In this document: one piece after another, positions 52,008-59,663 of the stretch | How positions within the stretch are numbered: the first letter of the stretch is position 1 | Layout: the number at the start of each line of letters is the position of its first letter | Source: Pseudoxanthomonas koreensis_A | Lineage (GTDB): Bacteria; Pseudomonadota; Gammaproteobacteria; Xanthomonadales; Xanthomonadaceae | Assembly (NCBI RefSeq): GCF_041890415.1 | Contig: NZ_CP169056.1 | Location: 1,364,001 to 1,428,000 of the forward strand | DNA length: 64,000 nt | Reading direction: 5' to 3' | Position numbers and translations under genes: made by a program | The notes under the pieces: generated by a model | The model's database searches: none | Told to the model about the DNA's origin: nothing | The model's input: the letters and a program-made list of their open reading frames with translations, nothing else

Positions 52008-54128
52008 TCAGTACACGTCGTTGACGGTGTTGTGGACGTTGAACTTTCCGGTCGGCGTGATCAGGCGCGGATCGTCAAGCACCGCCTTGAGCTTGCGGGT
52101 CTTGTCGTCAACCACCACCAGTGCCGAGCGCTGGTCCTTGCCGTTCCACACCGAGAACCAGACCTCGTCGCCGGCCTTGTTGTACTCCGGTTGCACCACG
52201 CGCTTGGGGCCTTCGCCCAGGTTGGCCCATTCGGCGATCGGCAGCACCTCAAAGCCCTTGTCCAGGTTGTCGATGTCGAACACGGCGATCGACTGGCTCA
52301 TCGCGGCATCCGGGTTGAGGGTGGTGTCGACCCACAGGTTGCGCGACTTGGGATGCGTCTTCACGAACAGCGAGCCGCCACCCTGGCCCTTGAGCACCTC
52401 CACCGCCTTCCACGCATACTGCGGGTGCTTTTCGGGATCGGTCGCGATCAGGGTGATGTTCTCGTTGCCCAGTGCCGAAGTTGCCCACACCGGCCCGAAT
52501 TTCGGATGCGCGAAGTTCGCGCCTCGTCCCGGGTGTGGGATCTTGTCGACGTCGATCAGCGCAGTCATCTTCTGCAGTTTCGAGTCGACCACGGCGATCT
52601 TGTCGCTGTTGTTGGCCGCGGTCAGGAAGTAGCGCTTGCTCGAGTCCCAGCCGCCGTCATGCAGGAAGCGCGCGGCCTTTAGAGTGGTGGTCTTGAGATT
52701 GTCCAGGTCGGAATAGTCGACCAGCAGGATGTGGCCGGTTTCCTTGACGTTGACGATGAACTCGGGGTGCTCGTGGCTGGCGACGATGGCAGCCACGCGC
52801 GGCTCGGGGTGGTACTCCTGCGTATCCACGGTCATGCCGCGGGTGGAGACGACCTTCAACGGCTCCAGCGATGGCCCGTCCATGATCACGTACTGCGGTG
52901 GCCAGTAGGCGCCGGCAATCGCCAGCTTGTCCTCGTAGCCCTTGAACTTCGAGGTTTCGACCGAGCGTGCCTCCAGCCCGATCTTGATCTCGGCCACCCG
53001 GTCGGGGACCTTCATCCACAGGTCGATCAGGTCGATCTTGCCGTCGCGGCCGATAGTGTAGATGTAGCGGCCGGAGTGCGAGACGCGCGAGATGTGCACC
53101 GCGTAACCGGTCTTGAGGATGTTGATGATCTTCTTGCTGGCGCCGTCGATCAGGGCGATCTCGCCCGAATCACGCAGCGTCACCGCAAAGACGTCGTCGA
53201 GGTCGTAGTTGTTCATCTTCCGGGTCGGACGTTTGTCCTCGGGGATGAACACCGTCCAGCTGTCGCGCATCTCCTTCAGACCCCACTCCGGCGGGTTGGG
53301 GGGAGTGTGCTGGAGGAAGCGCGCCATCAGGTCAACCTGGGCGGCGGTGAGCTCGCCGCCGGTGCCGAAGTTGGGCATGCCGCCGGGCGAGCCGAAATTG
53401 ATCAGCGCCTTGAGGTATTCGGTACCGCGCGGCTGGGTGAGGTCCGGGGTGAGCGGCTTGCCGGTGGCGCCCTTGCGCAGCACGCCATGGCAGCCGGCGC
53501 AGCGCTGGAAGAAAATCTCGCTGGCCTGGGCGAACTCCGGCTCGGTCATGTCCGGAGCGCCGGGCGTGCGCACCTGCCGGATGTCGCTGGCGGTGACCGT
53601 CGAAGGAGCGCCCTCGTAGGCGGCCTGGGCCTGACTGGTGCCCGGATGCACCTGGCCCTGGGCCGGATCGGTCGAGACCTGAAGCGCCGTGCGCTGCGCG
53701 GTGACTTCGGCCGCTGTGATGCTGCCACCAGGATTGTCCCAGCTATTGAGCAGGTACGTGGTGATGGCGGCGATGTCAGCGTCGCTGAGGTGGCTCTGCG
53801 CGGGCATCAGGCTGTCGTAAGTGACGCCGTTGACCACGATCGCGCCCTGCAGGCCTTCGAGTACTGTCGCTGCGACCTGCGCCGCGGTCTTGCCCTGCAA
53901 CCAGTCAGAGGCGGCCAGTGGCGGGAAGGCACCGGCCAAGCCCTTGCCATCGGGCTGGTGGCATGCGGCGCAGTTGTCCTCGTAGGCCTTCTTGCCGTCT
54001 GCGATTGCGGCTGCGGAAGCCGGGGCCGGAACAGCATTGGCCGAGGCCGACTGTCCGACGGCTTGCCAGGCGACGGTGCCGGCGGCGAGCACGACGGGAA
54101 TGCAGAGTGCGAGCGTCGAGCGTTTCAT
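52008..54128 (-). CDS. nirS: cytochrome cd1 nitrite reductase with an extra N-terminal cytochrome c domain
   Basis: From the ATG at 54128 the product is 706 residues, about 140 longer than Pseudomonas NirS. A signal peptide (LALCIPVVLAAGTVAW) leads to an additional cytochrome c domain with CAACH (53-57) and a likely axial Met in LMPAQSHLSD (108). The canonical NirS part starts near 170 with its own CAGCHGVLRKGATGKPL (haem at 210-214). The d1 propeller carries MTVDTQEYHPEPRVAAIVASHEHPEF (in two pieces, with the active-site His residues), LHDGGWDSSKRYFLTAANN and ITPTGKFNVHNT. It reduces nitrite to NO in the periplasm. No d1-haem synthesis gene is in the window. An FNR/DNR-like box lies upstream. 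Confidence 0.93.
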   Translation of the reverse strand: MKRSTLALCIPVVLAAGTVAWQAVGQSASANAVPAPASAAAIADGKKAYEDNCAACHQPDGKGLAGAFPPLAASDWLQGKTAAQVAATVLEGLQGAIVVNGVTYDSLMPAQSHLSDADIAAITTYLLNSWDNPGGSITAAEVTAQRTALQVSTDPAQGQVHPGTSQAQAAYEGAPSTVTASDIRQVRTPGAPDMTEPEFAQASEIFFQRCAGCHGVLRKGATGKPLTPDLTQPRGTEYLKALINFGSPGGMPNFGTGGELTAAQVDLMARFLQHTPPNPPEWGLKEMRDSWTVFIPEDKRPTRKMNNYDLDDVFAVTLRDSGEIALIDGASKKIINILKTGYAVHISRVSHSGRYIYTIGRDGKIDLIDLWMKVPDRVAEIKIGLEARSVETSKFKGYEDKLAIAGAYWPPQYVIMDGPSLEPLKVVSTRGMTVDTQEYHPEPRVAAIVASHEHPEFIVNVKETGHILLVDYSDLDNLKTTTLKAARFLHDGGWDSSKRYFLTAANNSDKIAVVDSKLQKMTALIDVDKIPHPGRGANFAHPKFGPVWATSALGNENITLIATDPEKHPQYAWKAVEVLKGQGGGSLFVKTHPKSRNLWVDTTLNPDAAMSQSIAVFDIDNLDKGFEVLPIAEWANLGEGPKRVVQPEYNKAGDEVWFSVWNGKDQRSALVVVDDKTRKLKAVLDDPRLITPTGKFNVHNTVNDVY

Positions 54129-54205
54129 CAGCGGAGTCCTTGGCTGAGGTGAGAAATCTGCTGAACATCGTCTAGCGGATTGTCCCGCGCAATCTCCCCA
54201 ATTCG

Positions 54206-54219
54206 ATGACATGGGTCAA
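54206..54219 (-). promoter_or_regulatory. FNR/DNR-like box upstream of nirS
   Basis: The minus strand reads TTGAC-CCAT-GTCAT, against the FNR/DNR pattern TTGAT-N4-ATCAA with its common TTGAC and GTCAA half-site variants; the last base differs. Its centre is 84 bp before the nirS ATG and about 100 bp before the divergent TonB receptor gene. Confidence 0.6.
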
Positions 54220-54311
54220 GGGCCGGGCGACCAATGGCGGACTGCCGACGGACGGTGGACATCCGCGCAGGGAATGCGCATCGTTCGCGTTGGTCCGAAA
54301 TGGAGGCGCGC

Positions 54312-56570
54312 GTGACTGGATCCACCTTTTTCCTGACGCTGCTGGTTGCCTTGGGTGCGGGCGCAGCCATCGCGCAGGAACCTGCGGCGAAGTACACGCC
54401 CGAGCCTGCGCACGAAACCCACCCGACCACGCTCGATGCCGTGGTGGTGGTGTCCAGCCGGGCGCCGGAACCGATCAGCCAGGTGGTGGCCAGCGTGGCC
54501 CTGGTTGATCGCGACGAACTCGACCGCCGTCTGGTCCGCGACCCGGAGAGTCTCGTGCGCTACGTGCCAGGGGTGGAGGTCATATCCGAGGGCAACCGTT
54601 TCGGCACCCGCGGCTTCTCGATCCGTGGGCTTGAGGGCAACCGCGTGCGTATCGTGGTCGATGGCATCCCGCTGGCCGATGCCTACAGCATCGGCCAGTT
54701 CGCCTCGGCCGGGCACGACCTGGTCGACCTTGAAGCGGTGGAGCGGGTGGAGATCCAGCGCGGGCCCGCCTCGACCCTCTACGGAAGCGACGCGCTGGCC
54801 GGCGTGATCGCTTTCCGCACACTCGATCCCGACGCCCTGCTGCTGCGCGGCGAAGGGGGCGCGCGCAGCGGGCGCCACATCGGCCTGCGCCTGGGCCATG
54901 ATGGGATCGACAGCAGCCAGCTGCTGGCGGCGACCTGGGCGGCCGGCCATGCCCAGGGCTGGCAGGCGATGCTGATGGCGGCGCAGCGCAGCGGCCACGA
55001 GGCCGGCAACCGCGCCTGGCGCGCAGAGGACGCTCCCAACCCGCTCGACTTCCGCCGCCAGAGCGTGCTCGCCAAACTGGTGCGTGATGCAGGCGCGGCC
55101 GGTCGTTACGTGTTCACCTTCGATGGCGCGCGCGAGCGCCGGGACACCGCAGTCAACTCGCTGCGCTTCGGCAGCGGGCGCTTCGCCACGACCTATCGCC
55201 TGGATGCCGACGACCGCCAGCAGCGCACGCGCGCCAGCCTGGCCGCGGAATGGGAACCGGGGCTTGCCTGGCTGCAATCGCTGCAGGCGCAGGTCTGGGT
55301 GCAGGACACCGACATCCACCAGGAAAGCGGCCAGCGCCGGATGCCGGATGCGGCCACGCCGTTCGAGTCGCTGCGCTGGCGCCGCTTCGACTACCAGAGC
55401 CGGGCCGCAGGCGTAGGTCTGCTTGGCCAGGCCCGGCATGACGGATGGCGCGGCAGGCACTGGCACGTATTCGGTGTGGACCTGACACGCCAGCGCTACG
55501 AAGGGCTGCGCAATGGCCTGGAAACGAACCTTGGCAATGGCGCGGCCAGCAACGTGGTGTTGGGCGAAGTAATGCCGGTGCGCGACTTCCCCGACTCGGT
55601 GCAGTCCAGCCTGGCGCTGTTCTGGCAGGACGAGATCGGTTCCGGCAAACAATTCGCCCTGATCCCGGGCCTGCGGGCCGAGTGGAACCGGCTTCGCGCG
55701 CAACCCGATGCGATCTTCCGGGAAGACTTCCCGGATACCGTTCCCGTCCACGTCGACTCGGACCAGGTGACCCCGCGGCTGGCGTTGCGCTGGTCGCCAG
55801 GCGATGGCCACAGCCTGTTCGTGCAGTACGCACGCGGCTTCCGCTCGCCGCCCTTCGGCGACGTCAACATCGGCCTGGTGTTGCCGGTGTTCAATTACGA
55901 GGTGCGCGCCAACCCGGGCCTGCGTCCCGAACGCAGCGAAGGGCTTGAGCTGGGCTGGCGCCATGTCGGGGACACCCTGCGCACCAGCGTGTCGGTCTAC
56001 GAGAACAGCTATCGCGACCTGATCGAGTCACGCGCCAACCTCGGCATCGATCCGGCTACCCGCGCATTGGTGTTCCAGTCGGTCAATCGCGACCGTGCGC
56101 GCATCCGTGGCATCGAGGGCGACCTGCTCTGGCACCTGCCGTGGACCGATCCTGCCCAGCCGGGTGGATGGCAGTTGCGCGGGGCCATGGCATGGGCGCA
56201 GGGTGACGACACCCGCCGCGATGTGCCGCTCAACAGCGTCGATCCACCGACTGCCACGCTCGGCCTTGGCTACGAGGCCGGCAGCGGTCGCTGGGGAGGG
56301 GAGGGCGCGATGGTCGCGGTGCGCGGCCAAGATCGCGTCGACCACGGCACCGCGCGCCTGTTCCAACCTCCGGGCTACGCGCGCTTCGATCTGTTTGCGT
56401 GGTATGCGCCGCGGCCCGGCATCCGCATCAATGCCGGGCTGATGAACCTCGCCGACCGTCGTTACTGGAGCTGGGGCGGGGTGCGCGGTCTTGCCGCCAG
56501 CGAGGACAACCTCGGTTTCTACACTCGGCCCGGACGCAGCGCGGCGGTCAACGTGTCGCTGGACTGGTGA
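54312..56570 (+). CDS. TonB-dependent receptor, haem/haemoglobin-type
   Basis: The GTG at 54312 is preferred: GGAGG lies five bases upstream, and translation then begins at the signal peptide (GSTFFLTLLVALGAGAAIA). The ATG at 54300 is possible. The 752-residue protein has a plug with VVVVSSRAPEPISQVVASV and the segment RGFSIRGLEGNRVRIVVDG, IQRGPASTLYGSDALAGVI, and a 22-strand-type barrel ending in Trp (VNVSLDW). The plug resembles haemoglobin/haem receptors, but the substrate is inferred. It is divergent from nirS, sharing a 183-bp promoter region with the FNR-like box, so it may serve iron or haem supply for denitrification. Confidence 0.87.
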   Translation: MTGSTFFLTLLVALGAGAAIAQEPAAKYTPEPAHETHPTTLDAVVVVSSRAPEPISQVVASVALVDRDELDRRLVRDPESLVRYVPGVEVISEGNRFGTRGFSIRGLEGNRVRIVVDGIPLADAYSIGQFASAGHDLVDLEAVERVEIQRGPASTLYGSDALAGVIAFRTLDPDALLLRGEGGARSGRHIGLRLGHDGIDSSQLLAATWAAGHAQGWQAMLMAAQRSGHEAGNRAWRAEDAPNPLDFRRQSVLAKLVRDAGAAGRYVFTFDGARERRDTAVNSLRFGSGRFATTYRLDADDRQQRTRASLAAEWEPGLAWLQSLQAQVWVQDTDIHQESGQRRMPDAATPFESLRWRRFDYQSRAAGVGLLGQARHDGWRGRHWHVFGVDLTRQRYEGLRNGLETNLGNGAASNVVLGEVMPVRDFPDSVQSSLALFWQDEIGSGKQFALIPGLRAEWNRLRAQPDAIFREDFPDTVPVHVDSDQVTPRLALRWSPGDGHSLFVQYARGFRSPPFGDVNIGLVLPVFNYEVRANPGLRPERSEGLELGWRHVGDTLRTSVSVYENSYRDLIESRANLGIDPATRALVFQSVNRDRARIRGIEGDLLWHLPWTDPAQPGGWQLRGAMAWAQGDDTRRDVPLNSVDPPTATLGLGYEAGSGRWGGEGAMVAVRGQDRVDHGTARLFQPPGYARFDLFAWYAPRPGIRINAGLMNLADRRYWSWGGVRGLAASEDNLGFYTRPGRSAAVNVSLDW

Positions 56571-56578
56571 GCGCGATG

Positions 56579-56870
56579 GACAGCGGCTGTTCGCGCGTCA
56601 GGCCGAACGCCGTGGCCACATCGATGCGGTGGAGCCAGCCCGGCGCGTGTTCTTCATCTTTCCCTTTACCCATTCCGGGCACATATCCGACCAGGCCCTG
56701 TCGCGGGAGCTGAGCGCACGGATGGGGCCTGAACGGGTGGAGCGGGGGTGAGGGGACACCACGACATCGTGCAGCGCTTCGGCCGTTTCCCGCATCGCAA
56801 CCGGGTGCTGGGCCGCACGGACAGCGCGGACGAGGCGGCGTACCTGGCGCAAGGCGACTTCGCCGGCTGA
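56579..56870 (+). pseudogene. truncated, frameshifted DUF924 family gene
   Basis: One frame gives ARRVFFIFPFTHSGHISDQ and ends at a stop near 56751. The next frame then gives HHDIVQRFGRFPHRNRVLG and stops at 56870. Together they match the C-terminal half of DUF924 proteins (FLYLPFEHSEDLADQE, then HRDIIARFGRFPHRN as remembered for the family). The N-terminal half is missing where the TonB receptor ends. The remnant therefore carries a 5' truncation and at least one frameshift, which points to a rearrangement next to the receptor gene. Confidence 0.75.
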
Positions 56871-56908
56871 GCGGGCGGCGCCGCGAGCGGAAACGCCGCT
56901 GACAGGAG

Positions 56909-58084
56909 TCAGAAGCGCCAGGTGGCGCGCACGTAGATGTCGTCGTCGCGGCGTGCGTTGCGGGCGAGGGCAGTCAGGTCGATCTCCTGGCGCCTGCGGA
57001 CCCGCGCATCGAATTGCCACGCCGGCGTGGCCTGCCAGACCCAGCGCAGTTCGGCCAGCGTGTCGTTGGGCCGGAAGTCGCTGGAAATCAGCCAGCCATC
57101 GGCGCCCCGGCCATAGACGATACCCAGGTTGTGCCGGGGCAGGATGTCCATGACGTTGAGCGAAGCCTGCCAGGACAGCGCATCGGCGCGGCCGGTGCCG
57201 GAGTTCATCACCGCGCGGCGGGGCGTCTTTGGCGCGTAGCCCAGTTCACCGCCCAGCCGCAGCTTGGTGCCGCTTTCGCCGAGCGGCCACTGCGCGGTGG
57301 CCTTTGCGGTCACTGCCAGATAGTCCTCGGTGCGCGGATCTGCAACACCGTAAGGGTGAAGTGCCGATGGCAGCCAGTTGAGTGTGACAGTGCGCTGGAT
57401 CAATGGGCCTATCGCGGTCTTCGACTCGACGGCGGCGAACACGCCGAGGCGCGAACTGTCGTCTGTAAAATCCAGCGGCCGGCGCAGCGTGCCGGTCGGG
57501 CCGCGGCGGTCGTTGTGGCGCACGATGACATGTGTGGTCCAGTCCTCGCTGGCCTTCCATTGCAACCAGGCACCATCGGTCCAGGTGACGTCGAAGTTGG
57601 TGCTGTCGTTCTGGTCGAGCGACTTCTTCATCACGTCGTCCAGCCCCCATGCCGCCTGGAAGCGGCCGAGGCGCAGGCTCCAGGGCGCGTCGGCCGGACG
57701 GTATTCCAGGTAGACCTCGTCAATCGTTCCCTGGCCGTTGTACAGCCCGGCCGGGCTTGGCGCATATGTGCGTATCCAGAACTCATCATGGTCCTGGTCG
57801 CTGTCAAGGCGGGCCGCCAGGCGACCACTGAAATGCCAACCTCCCCCAAGGTCGCCGCGCAGCCGCAAGCGGGCGCGCGCACGCAGGCTGTCGGCATCGG
57901 ACTCGGCACCGCCGCGGGTGCGGCTGTCCGATGCGACGTAGCCGAAACGGATGTCGCCGCTGGCCTGCCACGCATCGCCGGCGCGCACGCTACCGGTCCC
58001 CAGCGCCAGCGCGACGGCCAAGACGAGGCCCGAACGCAACCGGTACGGGCGATGGGGGATGCACGGGCCGGATCGCGGATGCAT
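56909..58084 (-). CDS. outer-membrane beta-barrel (porin-like) protein
   Basis: A 391-residue protein with a signal peptide (GLVLAVALALGTGSVRAG) and alternating strands throughout the mature part, ending in Phe (VRATWRF), the outer-membrane sorting signal. Segments such as RARARLRLRGDL, SLRLGRFQAAWGLDD and LGIVYGRGADGWL resemble porins used with anion or alginate-type export, but I cannot assign a named family. It is the final gene of the RND/flavoprotein run on this strand, with its own FNR/DNR-like box 88 bp upstream. Confidence 0.7.
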   Translation of the reverse strand: MHPRSGPCIPHRPYRLRSGLVLAVALALGTGSVRAGDAWQASGDIRFGYVASDSRTRGGAESDADSLRARARLRLRGDLGGGWHFSGRLAARLDSDQDHDEFWIRTYAPSPAGLYNGQGTIDEVYLEYRPADAPWSLRLGRFQAAWGLDDVMKKSLDQNDSTNFDVTWTDGAWLQWKASEDWTTHVIVRHNDRRGPTGTLRRPLDFTDDSSRLGVFAAVESKTAIGPLIQRTVTLNWLPSALHPYGVADPRTEDYLAVTAKATAQWPLGESGTKLRLGGELGYAPKTPRRAVMNSGTGRADALSWQASLNVMDILPRHNLGIVYGRGADGWLISSDFRPNDTLAELRWVWQATPAWQFDARVRRRQEIDLTALARNARRDDDIYVRATWRF

Positions 58085-58171
58085 GGGAGACCTCCTGGCG
58101 GCGTCGGAGCAGGCAGGATCCGATTGCCCCGATCGCGTCTGCGACTGTGCGCCCGGAAGCTGGCACCCGTC

Positions 58172-58185
58172 TTGACCCAGATCAA
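58172..58185 (-). promoter_or_regulatory. FNR/DNR-like box upstream of the barrel gene
   Basis: TTGAC-CCAG-ATCAA fits the FNR/DNR pattern at every fixed position, with TTGAC a common half-site. It is symmetric enough to serve either strand; the nearest downstream gene is the barrel protein on the minus strand, with its start 88 bp from the box. Confidence 0.7.
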
Positions 58186-58192
58186 TCCCGGA

Positions 58193-58309
58193 TCACGTCT
58201 CGCGGCCATCGCCTGCTGGCAACCAGGCTCCCACGGACGCGGTCGATCGCTCTACGACCGCCGCGGCGGCAATCACCGCGCGGATCAGGAACGGGCCCAG
58301 GCCAATCAC
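58193..58309 (-). CDS. possible 38-residue membrane peptide overlapping the flavoprotein stop
   Basis: A GTG at 58309 overlaps the stop of the flavoprotein gene (GTGA), and the frame runs to a TGA at 58193. The product begins IGLGPFLIRAVIAAAAVVE, a single hydrophobic helix, then a short polar tail. Coupling by overlap and the hydrophobic character suggest a small membrane partner, but there is no homolog I recognise, and a chance frame is possible. Confidence 0.35.
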   Translation of the reverse strand: MIGLGPFLIRAVIAAAAVVERSTASVGAWLPAGDGRET

Positions 58310-59433
58310 CGGTAGGCCTTCAGATAGCGTGCCTCGAAGTGCTGCTTGAGCCAGTGAAGAACACGCATGCGCGGCAGCGCCAGGTTGCGCCTGCCGCCGC
58401 GGTAGACCAGCATGCCGCTGTCGAGCGCGTCGACAATGCACACCAGTTCGGTCCTGAAGCCGTGGTTCGCGTTTTGGCCGTGCAGTTCTGCGGCAATGTT
58501 CTTTGCGACCGCATCTGCCTGCAGGTCGGCCTGGTGGGCCTGCTTGGCCATCCACTCGGGGCCGGGATAACTGCCGGCGTCACCGGCCACGTAGACCCGC
58601 GCCATGCCGCGCACGCGGCAGGTGTCGTCGGCCGCCACGAAGCCACCGTCCGACTGCGGCAGGGCACTGCCTTCCAGCCAGGACGGACCGGTCAGGCCGG
58701 GCATGAACAGGATCATGTCCGCGCTGAACTCGCCGCCTTCGGTCACGACCTTGCCGGGTTCGAAGCGCAGCGGTTTGTGGCCAAGATGGGTTTCGATGCC
58801 CAGTGCCTGCATGCGCGCCAGCATCTTCGCTACCGCCGCGGGTCCAAGCCGCTGCCCGGGCTGCTGCGCTGGATTGAAGAACACCAGTTTGAAACGTTCG
58901 CGACGGCCCTGTCGGCGCAGCAGGGTGTCGATGCCGAACAGAAACTCGAACATCGGCCCGCCGCGCACGGCGCCGGGCTCCTTCGGGTTGCTGGAAAACC
59001 CGATCGCAATCGTGCCACCGTCCATCGCCGCGAGACGGTCGCGGATCGATTCCGCTGCCGCGATGCCTTCGCAGGGGATGATGGCGCGCTCGATGCCCGG
59101 CAGTTTGCGCAGGTAGCGTCCGCCGGTGGCGATCACGAGCACGTCGTTGGTGAGCTGGCCCTCGTCGGTGATGACGCGACGGCCGCCGTCGAGCACCTGC
59201 AGCACGCTGCCGCGGTGCCAGCGCACGTCGTGGCGCTCGAAAAAGCGTGCCAGCGGGATACGCAGGTCGCCGCCGCTGCGCTGACCCGAAGGAATCCAGA
59301 TCAGGCTCGGCAGGTAGACCAGTTCATTGCGCGGCGAGACCACGGTGATCGGGTCGCGCACGCCGAGCGCGCGCAGCCTGCGGGTGGTGGTGAGCGCTGC
59401 AAAGCCGCTGCCGAGGATGACGATGTGCTTCAT
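58306..59433 (-). CDS. sulfide:quinone reductase-like FAD oxidoreductase
   Basis: From the ATG at 59433, which overlaps the lipoprotein stop by ATGA, the product is 375 residues. The FAD-binding start is HIVILGSGFAALTTTRRL, the second dinucleotide motif is near DVLVIATGGRYL, and the C-terminal flavin contact is ARVYVAGDAGSYPG. Cys residues occur at about 120 (IIPCEG), in DTCRVRG and in ELVCIVDA, but I cannot confirm the SQR redox pair. The shape suits SQR or flavocytochrome-c sulfide dehydrogenase-type enzymes, and type II NADH dehydrogenase is the alternative. It is coupled to a small lipoprotein and an RND pump. Confidence 0.8.
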   Translation of the reverse strand: MKHIVILGSGFAALTTTRRLRALGVRDPITVVSPRNELVYLPSLIWIPSGQRSGGDLRIPLARFFERHDVRWHRGSVLQVLDGGRRVITDEGQLTNDVLVIATGGRYLRKLPGIERAIIPCEGIAAAESIRDRLAAMDGGTIAIGFSSNPKEPGAVRGGPMFEFLFGIDTLLRRQGRRERFKLVFFNPAQQPGQRLGPAAVAKMLARMQALGIETHLGHKPLRFEPGKVVTEGGEFSADMILFMPGLTGPSWLEGSALPQSDGGFVAADDTCRVRGMARVYVAGDAGSYPGPEWMAKQAHQADLQADAVAKNIAAELHGQNANHGFRTELVCIVDALDSGMLVYRGGRRNLALPRMRVLHWLKQHFEARYLKAYR

Positions 59434-59663
59434 GGGTGCACCTGCGGCACCTCGACCCACAGCGCGCCGCGCAGGTCGCTGATTGCGAAGCCGGTGGCGC
59501 CGTCGCCCGGATGACGCGCGGTGATCGCGTCGCACACCGCGGGCGCGACAGTCGCCTGAGGCCTGCTGCTCGCCGCGACCGGCGCGGCTTCGTATGCGCA
59601 GGCCGACAGCAGCGTCAGCGTGAGCACGGACAGGGCGGCATGGCGGGCGATGGCTGCGTTCAT
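59430..59663 (-). CDS. small lipoprotein of unknown function
   Basis: A 77-residue protein with a lipobox LLSAC (Cys about 21) and a mature part of 56 residues containing a second Cys in APAVCDAI. It overlaps the RND pump's stop at its start and the flavoprotein's start at its end, so all three are translationally linked. No family is recognised. It could be an accessory of the pump or a periplasmic partner of the flavoprotein. Confidence 0.75.
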   Translation of the reverse strand: MNAAIARHAALSVLTLTLLSACAYEAAPVAASSRPQATVAPAVCDAITARHPGDGATGFAISDLRGALWVEVPQVHP

